A program made the position numbers and the translations under genes. The notes beneath the pieces were generated by a model, which was given only the letters and a program-made list of their open reading frames with translations, was not told where the DNA came from and made no database searches. From Gemmatimonadota bacterium (GTDB lineage: Bacteria > Latescibacterota > UBA2968 > UBA8231): DNA of 64,000 nucleotides. Positions 35,082 to 44,021 of the stretch are shown one piece after another (position 1 is the first letter of the stretch; each line of letters starts with the position of its first letter). The stretch covers positions 186,001 to 250,000 of the forward strand of contig JABJJN010000014.1 of NCBI GenBank assembly GCA_018660835.1. Direction: 5' to 3'.

Positions 35082-35978
35082 ATGTGTGGGATCGTTGGAC
35101 TCTTCCTGAAAAATTCCGCTCTGCAACCTGAACTCGGGGCCCTCACAGCACGAATGGTTCACGAGATGGTGGATCGTGGTCCTGATTCTGCCGGCTTCGC
35201 CATCTACGACGTGCCAGAGACCAGATCGAAGATCACCTGTCTGTCATTGACAGGTGAGACAGACTGGCAAGCACTCAGTGTCGACGTGGAGCGGGTTGTT
35301 GGCGAAGCCGTCGAGGTGATTGAAGTCGAGGACCACGCGATACTGCACTCAGCCGGGGATGGCGCCGTGGCACGCAATCGCATCATCGAGATCGCGCCGG
35401 ATGTGTCCGTGCTCTCCGTGGGTCACGCGATAGAACTGTTCAAGGGGATCGGCGACCCTGATGCGATCACCGAGCGCTTCGGCCTGGCGCGACGAAGTGG
35501 TCGGCATGCCATCGCCCATACTCGCATGGCAACCGAATCCGCCGTCGTCATCGCCGGATCGCACCCCTTCTCCACAGGTGCCGACACTTGCTTGGTACAC
35601 AATGGATCTTTGTCGAATCACAATCGCCTGCGCGAACGCCTGCGTCGGAGTGGGGAGACATTTCAGACCGAGAACGATTCCGAGGTGGCTGCAGGTTACC
35701 TGGCATGGCGCATGCGCGAAGGTGATACACTGGAAGTCGCCATCGAACGCGCCCTCAGCGACCTCGATGGCTTCTATACCCTTGCCATTGGCACACGCGA
35801 CGGGTTTGCCGTCGTGCGCGATCCCATTGCCTGCAAACCCGCCGTCATCGCCGAGACCGATGACTGGGTCGCCATGTCGTCTGAATTTCGCGCCATCGCC
35901 CAGCTGCCTGGGGTAGCCCATGCGCAGATATGGGAGCCAAAACCAGCAACCGTCTATGCCTGGAGCCACGCCGCATGA
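35082..35978 (+). CDS. mgsA: N-methylglutamate synthase subunit A (class II glutamine amidotransferase, GlxB-like)
   Basis: A 298-aa N-terminal-nucleophile amidotransferase. It begins M-C-G-I-V-G-L-F, so C2 is the nucleophile after Met removal. H-T-R-M-A-T-E, H-N-G-S-L-S-N-H and E-N-D-S-E-V are the active-site landmarks. In N-methylglutamate synthase this subunit releases methylamine from gamma-glutamylmethylamide and channels it to the synthase part. It resembles the amidotransferase domain of glutamate synthase as a separate chain. It overlaps mgsB by 4 bp. Confidence 0.9.
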   Translation: MCGIVGLFLKNSALQPELGALTARMVHEMVDRGPDSAGFAIYDVPETRSKITCLSLTGETDWQALSVDVERVVGEAVEVIEVEDHAILHSAGDGAVARNRIIEIAPDVSVLSVGHAIELFKGIGDPDAITERFGLARRSGRHAIAHTRMATESAVVIAGSHPFSTGADTCLVHNGSLSNHNRLRERLRRSGETFQTENDSEVAAGYLAWRMREGDTLEVAIERALSDLDGFYTLAIGTRDGFAVVRDPIACKPAVIAETDDWVAMSSEFRAIAQLPGVAHAQIWEPKPATVYAWSHAA

Positions 35979-36649
35979 CAGCAGACCTGGATCTGGCCAC
36001 CCTCAGTGTGAGGCAAGTCAATGCGGCACTGCAACAAGCGCAGGAAGGAAGCTACCGAGTTCTGCATCCAGGTGGAGCACATGCACTGGCTTGCGGACTC
36101 GATGCGCCCTTGGAGATCTCCATCGATGGCCACGCCGGGTATTATTGCGCCGGCATGAGCAAGGAGGCAGACATCACGGTGATGGGGAATGCCGGCACAG
36201 GCTGTGCCGAAAATGTCATGTCCGGCTCGGTGCGGGTGAAAGGTGATGTAAGCCAGTCCCTGGCCGCCAGTGGCCACGGCGGGCTCGTCGTTGTCGAAGG
36301 TTCCGCATCCGCCCGAGCGGGGATCTCGATGAAGGGTGTCGATATCGTCGTCGGTGGGGACGTGGGTCACATGTCCGCCTTCATGGCACAGGCAGGTCGC
36401 CTGGTGGTACTCGGTGACGCCGGCACGGATCTGGGTGACTCGATCTACGAGGCCGAGATATACATTCGCGGCAATGTGGCCAGTCTTGGGGCAGACTGTA
36501 TACAGAAGCCAATGGAAGAGCAGCACCTTGCCGTCGTCTCCCAGCTACTGGATCGCGCCAGACTCGATGCGGATCCCGCCAGTTTTACCCGCTACGGTTC
36601 GGCCAGAAAGCTCTACCACTTCTCTATTGATCACATGGATGAATACTGA
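35975..36649 (+). CDS. mgsB: N-methylglutamate synthase subunit B (glutamate synthase GXGXG domain, GlxC-like)
   Basis: A 224-aa right-handed beta-helix protein equal to the C-terminal G-x-G-x-G domain of glutamate synthase. Glycine repeats are seen in V-M-G-N-A-G-T-G-C-A-E and V-V-G-G-D-V-G-H-M-S. It supports the ammonia/methylamine tunnel. The start at 35975 is chosen over an in-frame ATG 45 bp upstream because it overlaps the mgsA stop as ATGA. It shares one base with mgsC. Confidence 0.9.
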   Translation: MTADLDLATLSVRQVNAALQQAQEGSYRVLHPGGAHALACGLDAPLEISIDGHAGYYCAGMSKEADITVMGNAGTGCAENVMSGSVRVKGDVSQSLAASGHGGLVVVEGSASARAGISMKGVDIVVGGDVGHMSAFMAQAGRLVVLGDAGTDLGDSIYEAEIYIRGNVASLGADCIQKPMEEQHLAVVSQLLDRARLDADPASFTRYGSARKLYHFSIDHMDEY

Positions 36650-37983
36650 TGCCTGACGAGGCGGACTCCTTCAACATCCCTGCTACGGTACCACGAAAAT
36701 CGGCCACCTTCGATGACTACACCCTATCGGAGATCCGGCGCGCGGCAGCGACAGGGATCTATGATATCCGTGGTGGTGGGGCCAAGCGCCAAGTCCCCCA
36801 CTTTGACGATCTGCTCTTCCTGGGGGCCTCGATGTCGCGGTATCCCCTTGAGGGGTATCGAGAGCGTTGCGATACGGACGTCGTTCTGGGTTCGAGATTT
36901 GCGAGCAAACCGATCGAGCTCAAGATCCCTATCACGATCGCGGGGATGAGTTTTGGCTCTCTCTCCGGGCAGGCCAAGGAAGCCCTCGGTCGAGGTGCAT
37001 CGGCCATGGGCACGTCGACGACAACGGGAGATGGTGGCATGACCGAAGAGGAACGCGGCCACTCAGACAAGCTCGTCTACCAAGTGCTGCCGTCCCGCTA
37101 TGGCATGAATCCAGATGACCTGCGCCGGGCCGACGCAATAGAGATCGTTGTCGGGCAGGGAGCAAAACCAGGTGGTGGCGGCATGCTACTAGGACAGAAG
37201 ATTACCGAGCGCGTTGCCGGCATGCGAACACTACCCGAAGGCATTGATCAGCGCTCTGCCTGCCGACATCCGGATTGGACCGGCCCCGATGACCTGGCGA
37301 TCAAGATTCAGGAGTTGCGGGAGATTACGGCTTGGGAAAAGCCGATCTATGTAAAAATCGGGGCCGCACGCCCCTACTACGATACGGCGCTGAGTGTGAA
37401 ATCCGGTGCGGATGTCGTCGTCGTCGATGGCATGCAAGGTGGTACGGCAGCGACGCAGGAGGTCTTCATCGAACACGTGGGGATCCCGACCCTTGCAGCA
37501 ATTCCTGAGGCGGTGCGTGCTCTGCAAGAGTTGGACATGCATCGCAAGGTTCAATTGGTGGTCTCCGGTGGGATCCGCTCCGGAGCCGATGTGGCCAAAG
37601 CACTCGCGCTGGGAGCCGACGCCGTAGCCATCGGCACTGCCGCTCTGGTTGCCCTTGGTGACAACGATCCTGCACTGGAGGAGGAATACCAGAAAATGGG
37701 CACGACGGCCGGTGCCTATGATGATTGGCACGAGGGCAATGATCCAGCCGGCATCACCACGCAGCGACCCGAATTGGCGCAACGCCTCGATCCGGTCAAG
37801 GCAGGTCGTCGACTCGCCAACTATCTCACGGTGATGACGATGGAACTGCAAACGCTTGCGCGAGCCAATGGAAAAAGCAACGTTTTGAGCCTCGAACCGG
37901 AGGATCTGGTGGCCCTGACCGTCGAAGCGGCCGCCATGGCTCGAGTGCCACTGGCCGGCACAAGCTGGATACCAGGAACCTGA
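36649..37983 (+). CDS. mgsC: N-methylglutamate synthase subunit C (FMN-binding glutamate synthase domain, GlxD-like)
   Basis: A 444-aa protein homologous to the FMN domain of glutamate synthase. It has G-M-S-F-G-S-L-S (FMN region), G-E-G-G-M-like T-T-G-D-G-G-M-T, K-I-G-A-A-R-P-Y-Y and G-G-T-A-A-T-Q-E. It makes N-methylglutamate by reductive amination of 2-oxoglutarate with methylamine. The cysteine cluster that holds the [3Fe-4S] centre in standard GltB is replaced by M-G-T-T-A-G-A-Y-D-D-W-H-E-G, as I recall for the GlxD/MgsC branch. It is followed after 29 bp by gmaS. Confidence 0.9.
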   Translation: MPDEADSFNIPATVPRKSATFDDYTLSEIRRAAATGIYDIRGGGAKRQVPHFDDLLFLGASMSRYPLEGYRERCDTDVVLGSRFASKPIELKIPITIAGMSFGSLSGQAKEALGRGASAMGTSTTTGDGGMTEEERGHSDKLVYQVLPSRYGMNPDDLRRADAIEIVVGQGAKPGGGGMLLGQKITERVAGMRTLPEGIDQRSACRHPDWTGPDDLAIKIQELREITAWEKPIYVKIGAARPYYDTALSVKSGADVVVVDGMQGGTAATQEVFIEHVGIPTLAAIPEAVRALQELDMHRKVQLVVSGGIRSGADVAKALALGADAVAIGTAALVALGDNDPALEEEYQKMGTTAGAYDDWHEGNDPAGITTQRPELAQRLDPVKAGRRLANYLTVMTMELQTLARANGKSNVLSLEPEDLVALTVEAAAMARVPLAGTSWIPGT

Positions 37984-38012
37984 AGCCCGAAACCAACAGC
38001 TGGAGAATGTAG

Positions 38013-39320
38013 ATGACCATCGATCTGGCAAAGGAAGCACGCAACAAGGGGATCGACTATTTCCTCATTTCCTTCGTGGATCTGTTCGGCGTCATGCGCG
38101 CCAAACTTGTCCCCGCCGCGGCCATCGACGATATGGCCCGGGATGGTGCTGGTTTTGCAGGATTTGCCGCCTGGTTGGATATGACCCCCGCTGACAGCGA
38201 TATGTTCGCTGTACCGGATCCATCAAGCCTGATCCAACTGCCCTGGCGACCGAATGTGGGCTGGCTCGCAGCCGATCTGCATATGGATGGCAAAGAAGTT
38301 GAGCACGCACCACGCAACGCGCTCAAGCGTGTCCTGAAGGGCGCGGCAGAAAAGGGCTATCGCCTCAAACACGGCGTGGAGTGCGAATACTTCCTGATCA
38401 CACCCGAGGGCGATGGTCTGGCGGATGCGTCGGATAGACAGAGCAAGCCCTGTTACGACGTAGCTGCCCTGATGCGGCGCTATGATGTGATCAGCGAGAT
38501 CTGCGATGCCATGCTGTCCCTCGGCTGGGGCCCCTATCAGAACGATCACGAGGATGCCAATGGTCAGTTCGAAATGAACTGGGACTACGCTGACGCCCTC
38601 GTCACGGCCGATCGCCACGCCTTCTTCAAATACATGGTAAAGTCCATCGCCGAGAATCACGGTATCAGAGCGACCTTCATGCCAAAGCCCTTTGCCGATT
38701 TGACGGGCAACGGCTGCCATACACATGTGAGCCTTTGGTCAACTGACGGCGAGACCAATCTCTTCGCTGATCCAGCGGGCGAACTGGGTGTCTCCGAACT
38801 TGGCTATCACTTTCTCGGCGGCATCATGGAGCATGCGACCTCCATGTGTGCCATAACCAATCCGACAGTGAACTCTTACAAGCGTATTAATGCTCCGGTG
38901 ACGAATTCAGGTGCCACATGGGCGCCCAATCTGGTGACCTACAGTGGCAACAATCGGACCCACATGGTGCGCATACCAGATGCAGGCCGCTTCGAACTGC
39001 GGCTTGCTGATGGCTCCGCAAATCCATATCTGTTACCCACTGTCATCGGTGCCGCCGGCCTGGATGGAATCGAGAAACAACGAGATCCTGGCAAGCGACT
39101 CGACATCAATGTCTACGCCGAACCTGAAAAGGCGGCTGACGCAGAACGACTCCCTCTCAATTTGCTGGACGCCCTGCGCGAATTGGAAACCAACCAGACC
39201 CTCGCCAAGTCTCTTGGTTCAGAGACCGTGTCGGCATTCGTGAAGCTGAAGACCGCTGAATGGAATGCCTACGCCACGGATCTGAGCCAATGGGAACGCG
39301 ACCATACCCTCGACTGTTAG
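38013..39320 (+). CDS. gmaS: gamma-glutamylmethylamide synthetase (glutamine synthetase type III-like, GlnT)
   Basis: A 435-aa glutamine-synthetase-fold enzyme. Active-site marks are V-E-C-E-Y-F, D-A-N-G-Q-F-E-M-N (metal glutamates), G-N-G-C-H-T-H-V-S (H for ATP/metal) and G-R-F-E-L-R-L-A-D-G-S-A-N-P-Y. GMAS joins methylamine to glutamate using ATP, the first step of the pathway. Position behind mgsABC supports GMAS instead of ordinary glutamine synthetase. It was chosen to start at ATG 38013 with GGAGAATGTAG upstream. Confidence 0.9.
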   Translation: MTIDLAKEARNKGIDYFLISFVDLFGVMRAKLVPAAAIDDMARDGAGFAGFAAWLDMTPADSDMFAVPDPSSLIQLPWRPNVGWLAADLHMDGKEVEHAPRNALKRVLKGAAEKGYRLKHGVECEYFLITPEGDGLADASDRQSKPCYDVAALMRRYDVISEICDAMLSLGWGPYQNDHEDANGQFEMNWDYADALVTADRHAFFKYMVKSIAENHGIRATFMPKPFADLTGNGCHTHVSLWSTDGETNLFADPAGELGVSELGYHFLGGIMEHATSMCAITNPTVNSYKRINAPVTNSGATWAPNLVTYSGNNRTHMVRIPDAGRFELRLADGSANPYLLPTVIGAAGLDGIEKQRDPGKRLDINVYAEPEKAADAERLPLNLLDALRELETNQTLAKSLGSETVSAFVKLKTAEWNAYATDLSQWERDHTLDC

Positions 39321-39326
39321 GCACTC

Positions 39327-40166
39327 ATGACTCGTGTTGCAGGCGCAACCTTCAGTTTTGGCGACCTGACCATAGAGGAGGCGGCACCCGTTGTTGCCAA
39401 CCTCGGCTTTGATCTGGTGGATGTCGGTGCCGGCTGGAGCAACTATCACCAGATCCTGCCGCAAGAGGCCGTAGACGATGCCGACGGTCAAGCCGACCGG
39501 TTGCGTCGGGTCCTGGATGAACATGGCATCGCTGTGTCCGAACTGTTCATCATGCACTTCGGCCATCCCATCAATCATCCCGACCCGCAAACGCGCAGTT
39601 GGACCCGCAGTATGTACGATGGAATCACCAGTTTTGCTCAGAAGGCGGGCTTCGAGAGCGTGATGATGATTCCCGGACATATACATGAGGAGGAAGGCCA
39701 GTCACCTCTGGAAGCCTTCGATCTGTCTGTGGAGGAGCTACGGTTCATGGTAGATGTCGCCGCACATAGACAGCTACAATGCAATATCGAGCCCTGTATC
39801 GGTTCGATCGCCGAACAACCAGCCGACGCGATCCGACTCGTCGAAGCGGTACCGGGACTTGGGCTGACCGTCGACTATGCTCACCAGGTACAGTTGGGTC
39901 TTGGCCACGAGCAGATCGAGATATTGCATCCCCATGCGCGACACTTCCACGCCAAGCAATCGTCTCCCGATTCGTTCCAGGCACGACCGGATGAAGGCAG
40001 CATTGACTTTCCGCGCCTCATACGAAAACTGGCGGCCGACGCCTACGACGGTGTGATCTGTGTCGAATTTGTGACGCAGGAGCCCTTGCTTGCGGCGGGA
40101 TGGAATTTCAAGACGGAGACCGCGCGTCTGAAGCAGATCATCGATGACGCCCTGGCCGAGTTATGA
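39327..40166 (+). CDS. xylose-isomerase-like TIM-barrel sugar phosphate isomerase/epimerase
   Basis: A 279-aa TIM barrel of the AP-endonuclease-2/xylose-isomerase-like superfamily. The four metal ligands can be read as E155 (C-N-I-E-P), D183 (T-V-D-Y-A-H), H208 (R-H-F-H-A-K) and E247 (I-C-V-E-F-V). Members isomerise hydroxypyruvate, tagatose and similar ketoses. It starts 6 bp after gmaS, so it is almost surely in the same operon. The substrate is unknown. A link to one-carbon or glyoxylate/hydroxypyruvate metabolism is possible (inference). Confidence 0.85.
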   Translation: MTRVAGATFSFGDLTIEEAAPVVANLGFDLVDVGAGWSNYHQILPQEAVDDADGQADRLRRVLDEHGIAVSELFIMHFGHPINHPDPQTRSWTRSMYDGITSFAQKAGFESVMMIPGHIHEEEGQSPLEAFDLSVEELRFMVDVAAHRQLQCNIEPCIGSIAEQPADAIRLVEAVPGLGLTVDYAHQVQLGLGHEQIEILHPHARHFHAKQSSPDSFQARPDEGSIDFPRLIRKLAADAYDGVICVEFVTQEPLLAAGWNFKTETARLKQIIDDALAEL

Positions 40167-40179
40167 TCGATCGTGCGCC

Positions 40180-40893
40180 ATGACCTCTGACCTGCTCGAA
40201 CCTTTCCAGGAATTCGGTACGGCGACGATCAGTTCCGCCTTGCGGGAAGTCTGTGGCGTACTACGAGCCTTTGTATGCGGCCCGGCTCCCTTCACGATGG
40301 GTGCCAAAACCGTAGGCACCGCTGTGACGCTGAATTTCATGCCCAAACGCGAAGACATTGTTGAAGGACATGCAGAGGAGAGCCAGGAGAAACGGTCAGC
40401 CCTGTGGTCGGCAGTCATTGCCGTCCAGGATGGCGATGTGCTCGTCGTCGACGCGCGGGCCAATATGCAGACTGGCTGTCTGGGCGAAATGCTGATGACG
40501 GCGATTCACGCCAAGGGCGCTCGCGGCCTCGTCGTCGATGGATGTATACGTGACTTGCCGCAAGCCCGCGAGATTGGCCTGCCACTATTTCTCCGCGGCG
40601 GCACCCCACACAATGCCGGCCATTTTGAAATGTATCCCTGGGATTACAATGTCCCCATCGCCTGCGGGGGAGCATTGGTATTTCCTGGCGACATCATCGT
40701 CGGAGATGACGATGGCGTCGTTGTCGTACCGCCCAAACTGGCGCCTCAGGTCATCGAATACTGTAGCAAGCGAGAAGGACGGGAGACCTTCGAGCGACAG
40801 AAACTGGAAGAGACGGGTGACATTGAGAAATACTACCCTCTCAATGCAGAGGGGCAGAAGGAATACGACGCCTGGCTCAGGGCCAAAAAATAA
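40180..40893 (+). CDS. RraA/4-hydroxy-4-methyl-2-oxoglutarate aldolase family protein
   Basis: A 237-aa protein of the RraA/HMG-aldolase family. The active-site phrases are G-E-M-L-M-T-A-I-H, V-V-D-G-C-I-R-D (R and D for pyruvate and metal) and D-I-I-V-G-D-D-D-G-V-V-V-V-P. Such enzymes cleave 4-hydroxy-2-oxo acids to pyruvate plus an aldehyde or keto acid; the RraA branch binds RNase E. The ATG at 40180 is preferred, 13 bp after the isomerase gene. It ends in a terminator. Aldolase activity is more likely because it is paired with an isomerase. Confidence 0.87.
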   Translation: MTSDLLEPFQEFGTATISSALREVCGVLRAFVCGPAPFTMGAKTVGTAVTLNFMPKREDIVEGHAEESQEKRSALWSAVIAVQDGDVLVVDARANMQTGCLGEMLMTAIHAKGARGLVVDGCIRDLPQAREIGLPLFLRGGTPHNAGHFEMYPWDYNVPIACGGALVFPGDIIVGDDDGVVVVPPKLAPQVIEYCSKREGRETFERQKLEETGDIEKYYPLNAEGQKEYDAWLRAKK

Positions 40894-40921
40894 CGGCTCG
40901 GCAGGAAATCCCACCGAGCCG
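40885..40921 (-). terminator. hairpin terminator for lysS, shared with the end of rraA-like gene
   Basis: CGGCTCGG (40894-40901) pairs with CCGAGCCG (40914-40921). On the minus strand the hairpin is followed by TTATTTTTT (40893-40885), making it an intrinsic terminator for the LysRS gene. The T tract overlaps the stop and last codons of the aldolase gene. On the plus strand there is no T run, so termination there would be weak. Confidence 0.75.
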
Positions 40922-40951
40922 CCTAAGGTATCGTCCTTCAGTGAGGTCGGA

Positions 40952-42532
40952 TCAACCGACCTTCTCTCGCAGCATTTGAAGTACGCGCTCCTTGCCGACG
41001 AGTTGCACGAATGTTCCAAAACGTGGCCCGCGCTCCTGCCCGAGCACCACTTCATAGAAACTCGTGAACAACGAACGTGGTTCGATCCCGGCTTCCTTGG
41101 CAACATCAAAAGGAATACTTTGCAGCCGCTTCTCGGCATCCTCTCCGGAGATCTCGCTCGCTTCCAGCCTGTCGCATACCTGCAGCAGGAGGCCCCTCTC
41201 TTCGGCGGTCGGATCACGATAGACCTTATCAGGAAGAACCTGCTCGCGATAGTAGTTCAGACCCTTGTGCACCAGATTATCCAGCACATCAGGAAAGTCT
41301 CCGATGGCGGGATCATAGCGCAGGAGAAAGTCGCGCAGCAGATCTTTATCATCGCTGCCTAAAGCCGAGATAAGGTTGTTGACGACGGTGAAGTTCACCC
41401 CGGCGTTGTAGCTCGGCACGTCGCTGGCACCTGCAAAAATGTGCCAGAGATCACTGTCTTCGCGCTCATCCTCAGGCACTTGGGGCCAACGACGCAGTGC
41501 CTCGAGATAGTCATCTACCGCTTTTGGCACAACATCCCAGTAGAGTCGCTTCGCTCGCTGCGGATTCTGCAGGATGTAGTAGAGCAGAGACTCGATGGGC
41601 GCGAAATCGACCCAGTGATCGACGCTAAGTCCTTTGCCGACGCTCTTGGAGATCTTCTTGCCCTCCTCGTCGAGAAAAAGCTCATAGATCATCGTTACCG
41701 GCGGTTGCTTGCCCATCACGCGAACAATGCGACTCGACAACTTGACCGAATCGATCAGGTCTTTTCCTGACATCTCGTAGTCCACATCATATGTGAACCA
41801 GCGCAGAGCCCAGTCGACCTTCCAACCCACTTTTACATTTCCACCACGGATGGAAAGTTCACCCGACTCTGAGCACCCTTGGAATCCGTCTGCCTGTCGA
41901 TCGCATGCGAAAGACAGGCTCTCCCGCTCTGGATGATAGCCGGTGACGCGTGTAGCGTAGACTGAGCCACAGGCGGGACAGATTGGAAAAAAGGGCGACC
42001 AGCCGTCGCGATTCTCTTCGCGCAGGGTTGGCAAAATGACCTGCAGAACCTCATCGACCTTCTGCAGTAGGACGATGAGTCCTTCGTCGAACTCACCATC
42101 TTCGTAGGCCTGACGAGAACTCTTGAACTCGTAGTCAAAGCCATACGCATCGAGAAATTGCTGCAATTTGCTGTTGTTGTGGGCTGCAAAGCTGTCACAA
42201 CAACCGAAGGGATCGGGAATCACGCTGAGAGGCTTGCCGAGATGTGGCCGCAGCAGTCGATCGCCGTCCGGGATATTGCCCGGGACTTTGACCAACCCAT
42301 CCATATCATCTGAGAATGCCTGCAGGCGAGTGGCCTCACCCGTCAGCCTCTCATAGGCGGTGCGTACAAAGCTAGACCGTGCGACCTCAGCGAAAGTGCC
42401 AATATGTGGCAATCCGCTGGGCCCATATCCGGTCTGGTAAAGTACTGGCTTGTCGTTGGACTCTCCTCGCCGCGATCGTCGCTGATGGATCTGCGTCGCT
42501 TCGGCAAAGGGCCACGAGCGCTTCTTCCCCAT
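40952..42532 (-). CDS. lysS: lysine--tRNA ligase, class I
   Basis: A 526-aa class I aminoacyl-tRNA synthetase. HIGH-like L-P-H-I-G-T (H43-T46) and KMSKS-like K-K-I-S-K-S-V-G-K-G (about residue 292) flank the Rossmann domain. The zinc-like region C-P-A-C-G-S-V and C-D-R-Q-A-D-G-F-Q-G-C lies between. Most bacteria use the unrelated class II LysRS; class I occurs in archaea, spirochaetes and alphaproteobacteria. The translation start is uncertain by a few codons. infA lies upstream on the same strand. Confidence 0.93.
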   Translation of the reverse strand: MGKKRSWPFAEATQIHQRRSRRGESNDKPVLYQTGYGPSGLPHIGTFAEVARSSFVRTAYERLTGEATRLQAFSDDMDGLVKVPGNIPDGDRLLRPHLGKPLSVIPDPFGCCDSFAAHNNSKLQQFLDAYGFDYEFKSSRQAYEDGEFDEGLIVLLQKVDEVLQVILPTLREENRDGWSPFFPICPACGSVYATRVTGYHPERESLSFACDRQADGFQGCSESGELSIRGGNVKVGWKVDWALRWFTYDVDYEMSGKDLIDSVKLSSRIVRVMGKQPPVTMIYELFLDEEGKKISKSVGKGLSVDHWVDFAPIESLLYYILQNPQRAKRLYWDVVPKAVDDYLEALRRWPQVPEDEREDSDLWHIFAGASDVPSYNAGVNFTVVNNLISALGSDDKDLLRDFLLRYDPAIGDFPDVLDNLVHKGLNYYREQVLPDKVYRDPTAEERGLLLQVCDRLEASEISGEDAEKRLQSIPFDVAKEAGIEPRSLFTSFYEVVLGQERGPRFGTFVQLVGKERVLQMLREKVG

Positions 42533-42721
42533 AGGTTCGTCAGTCGGTAGAGAGAGTGGAGATGGGACGGGCAGCGCTTCGAATGGCGTGCCTCTGCGAA
42601 AGGAAGAGAGCGATCTCCCCCCTCAGACAAGCTACAGCACCGGCAGGCCTCACCGGCCAGTGACTTCGATAATCAGTATTCGATGCAGCAGTACTTCGAG
42701 GTAGCAGTGTTTTCGAGGCAG

Positions 42722-42940
42722 TCAGCGATTGCGAAACGTGATACGACCGCGGGTCAGATCGTACGGCGACAGGGCAACCGTGACCTGGTCACCGGGCAGA
42801 ACCCGGATGTAATACTTTCGCATCTTACCAGAGATGTGAGCCAGGACTTCGTGTCCGTTCTCCATCTCGACCTTGAAGAAGCCGTTGGGCAACGCCTCCT
42901 TCACAGTCGCTTGTACCTCAATAGATTCTTCTTTAGCCAT
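42722..42940 (-). CDS. infA: translation initiation factor IF-1
   Basis: A 72-aa S1-type OB-fold protein, complete and of standard length. It begins M-A-K-E-E-S-I-E-V, with [20 protein letters not shown] and G-D-Q-V-T-V at the usual places. IF-1 binds the A site of the 30S subunit during initiation. It stands alone, outside a ribosomal protein operon. It is 190 bp upstream of lysS on the same strand. That gap contains no recognisable gene. Confidence 0.97.
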   Translation of the reverse strand: MAKEESIEVQATVKEALPNGFFKVEMENGHEVLAHISGKMRKYYIRVLPGDQVTVALSPYDLTRGRITFRNR

Positions 42941-42982
42941 GCGGCCCCAATGTGGGAGGTTGGTGCTGAATTTCAGCCTGTC

Positions 42983-43011
42983 AATGTAGGTGCCCCCCCT
43001 GTCAAAGTCAA
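42983..43011 (-). promoter_or_regulatory. predicted infA promoter
   Basis: On the minus strand: TTGACT (43011-43006), a 17-bp spacer and TACATT (42988-42983), placing the start about 35-40 bp before the infA ATG. The spacer holds a run of seven G. A TTGACA also lies between the two boxes. Confidence 0.5.
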
Positions 43012-43058
43012 CGCGCTTCCCCTTGTGTCACAGGCGCTTGGGGCGGCCAGGAGACCGC

Positions 43059-43997
43059 TCACTCCAGCAGAATCGTCTCATCATACGAGGCATTGCGAGC
43101 CGCATCGATCGTGGCCAGATGCGGCGTCAACTCGACCACTCGATGGAGCAGGGGTGTCGCCAATTCGAGGCGCCCTGTTTGCTCGTAGATGACGGCAAGA
43201 TTGTGTAAAGCGGGCACATGATCTGTTTCCATCTCGATGGCACGGGCAAAGGCGGTCTCTGCCGCAGGCAGATCTGCCAATCTCATGTGTGCCAGCCCCG
43301 CAGCATAGTGCACGTCAGCGTGCTCTCGCAGTGCAGTTGCTTTGTCGAAAAACGTGATCGCCTCAGTCGGTAGCTTTGCATCAAAGAGAACCAGTCCGCG
43401 GGCAAAGTATGCCTGGCTCAAAGCACGATCTGAACCGGGGAACTCGAAGTGCCGAGCGCGCAGGGTCTCCAGCTGCTCCACGGCGCGTCGATAGTCACCT
43501 ACGCGGTGATAGGCGACACCAAGATTAAATCGGGCGTCGTCGCGTCGAGCATCGAATTCGAGCGTCTTCGCCAGATAGTCGATGCCCTCTCCGTGCTGCA
43601 ATCTTCTGCACAAGAGCGTACCGAGACCCGCCATCGCGTCGACGAGAGTCGAGTCGAGATCTAACGCTCGCCGGTAGGAGGCCTCTGCATCCGTCGCCCT
43701 TGATTGAGCCTGTAGAACAATGGCCAGATTGCAGTGTGCCTCTGCATACGCCGAATCCAATTCGATCGCTTGTTCGATCTGGGCCAAAGCCCGTATCAAG
43801 TCACCATCGGCGAAATACGCGTTGCCCAGCAACACCCTCAGTTCAGCATTGTAGGGATCCGTCTGCACCCGCTCGTAGTTGTAACGGATCTTCTCTTTCG
43901 CCCAGACATTGTAGCGTGTCTTTGCCTCGAGCGATGCGGCGAAGAGTGTCGCCAGCAGGGCCGCTGACCATACGGATTGTTGTAGGAGACGGAACAT
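43059..43997 (-). CDS. exported TPR-repeat protein
   Basis: A 312-aa protein with a signal peptide (A-A-L-L-A-T-L-F-A-A-S-L-E-A). It holds about seven tetratricopeptide repeats, for example A-Y-A-E-A-H-C-N-L-A-I-V-L-Q-A-Q-S-R and D-H-V-P-A-L-H-N-L-A-V-I-Y-E-Q-T-G-R. It starts 24 bp after the NHL-propeller lipoprotein stop, so the two form an envelope pair. It is unrelated in detail to the TPR protein at 12155. Confidence 0.85.
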   Translation of the reverse strand: MFRLLQQSVWSAALLATLFAASLEAKTRYNVWAKEKIRYNYERVQTDPYNAELRVLLGNAYFADGDLIRALAQIEQAIELDSAYAEAHCNLAIVLQAQSRATDAEASYRRALDLDSTLVDAMAGLGTLLCRRLQHGEGIDYLAKTLEFDARRDDARFNLGVAYHRVGDYRRAVEQLETLRARHFEFPGSDRALSQAYFARGLVLFDAKLPTEAITFFDKATALREHADVHYAAGLAHMRLADLPAAETAFARAIEMETDHVPALHNLAVIYEQTGRLELATPLLHRVVELTPHLATIDAARNASYDETILLE

Positions 43998-44021
43998 GGA
44001 ACGCTACGTCGTTTCCTGGCC

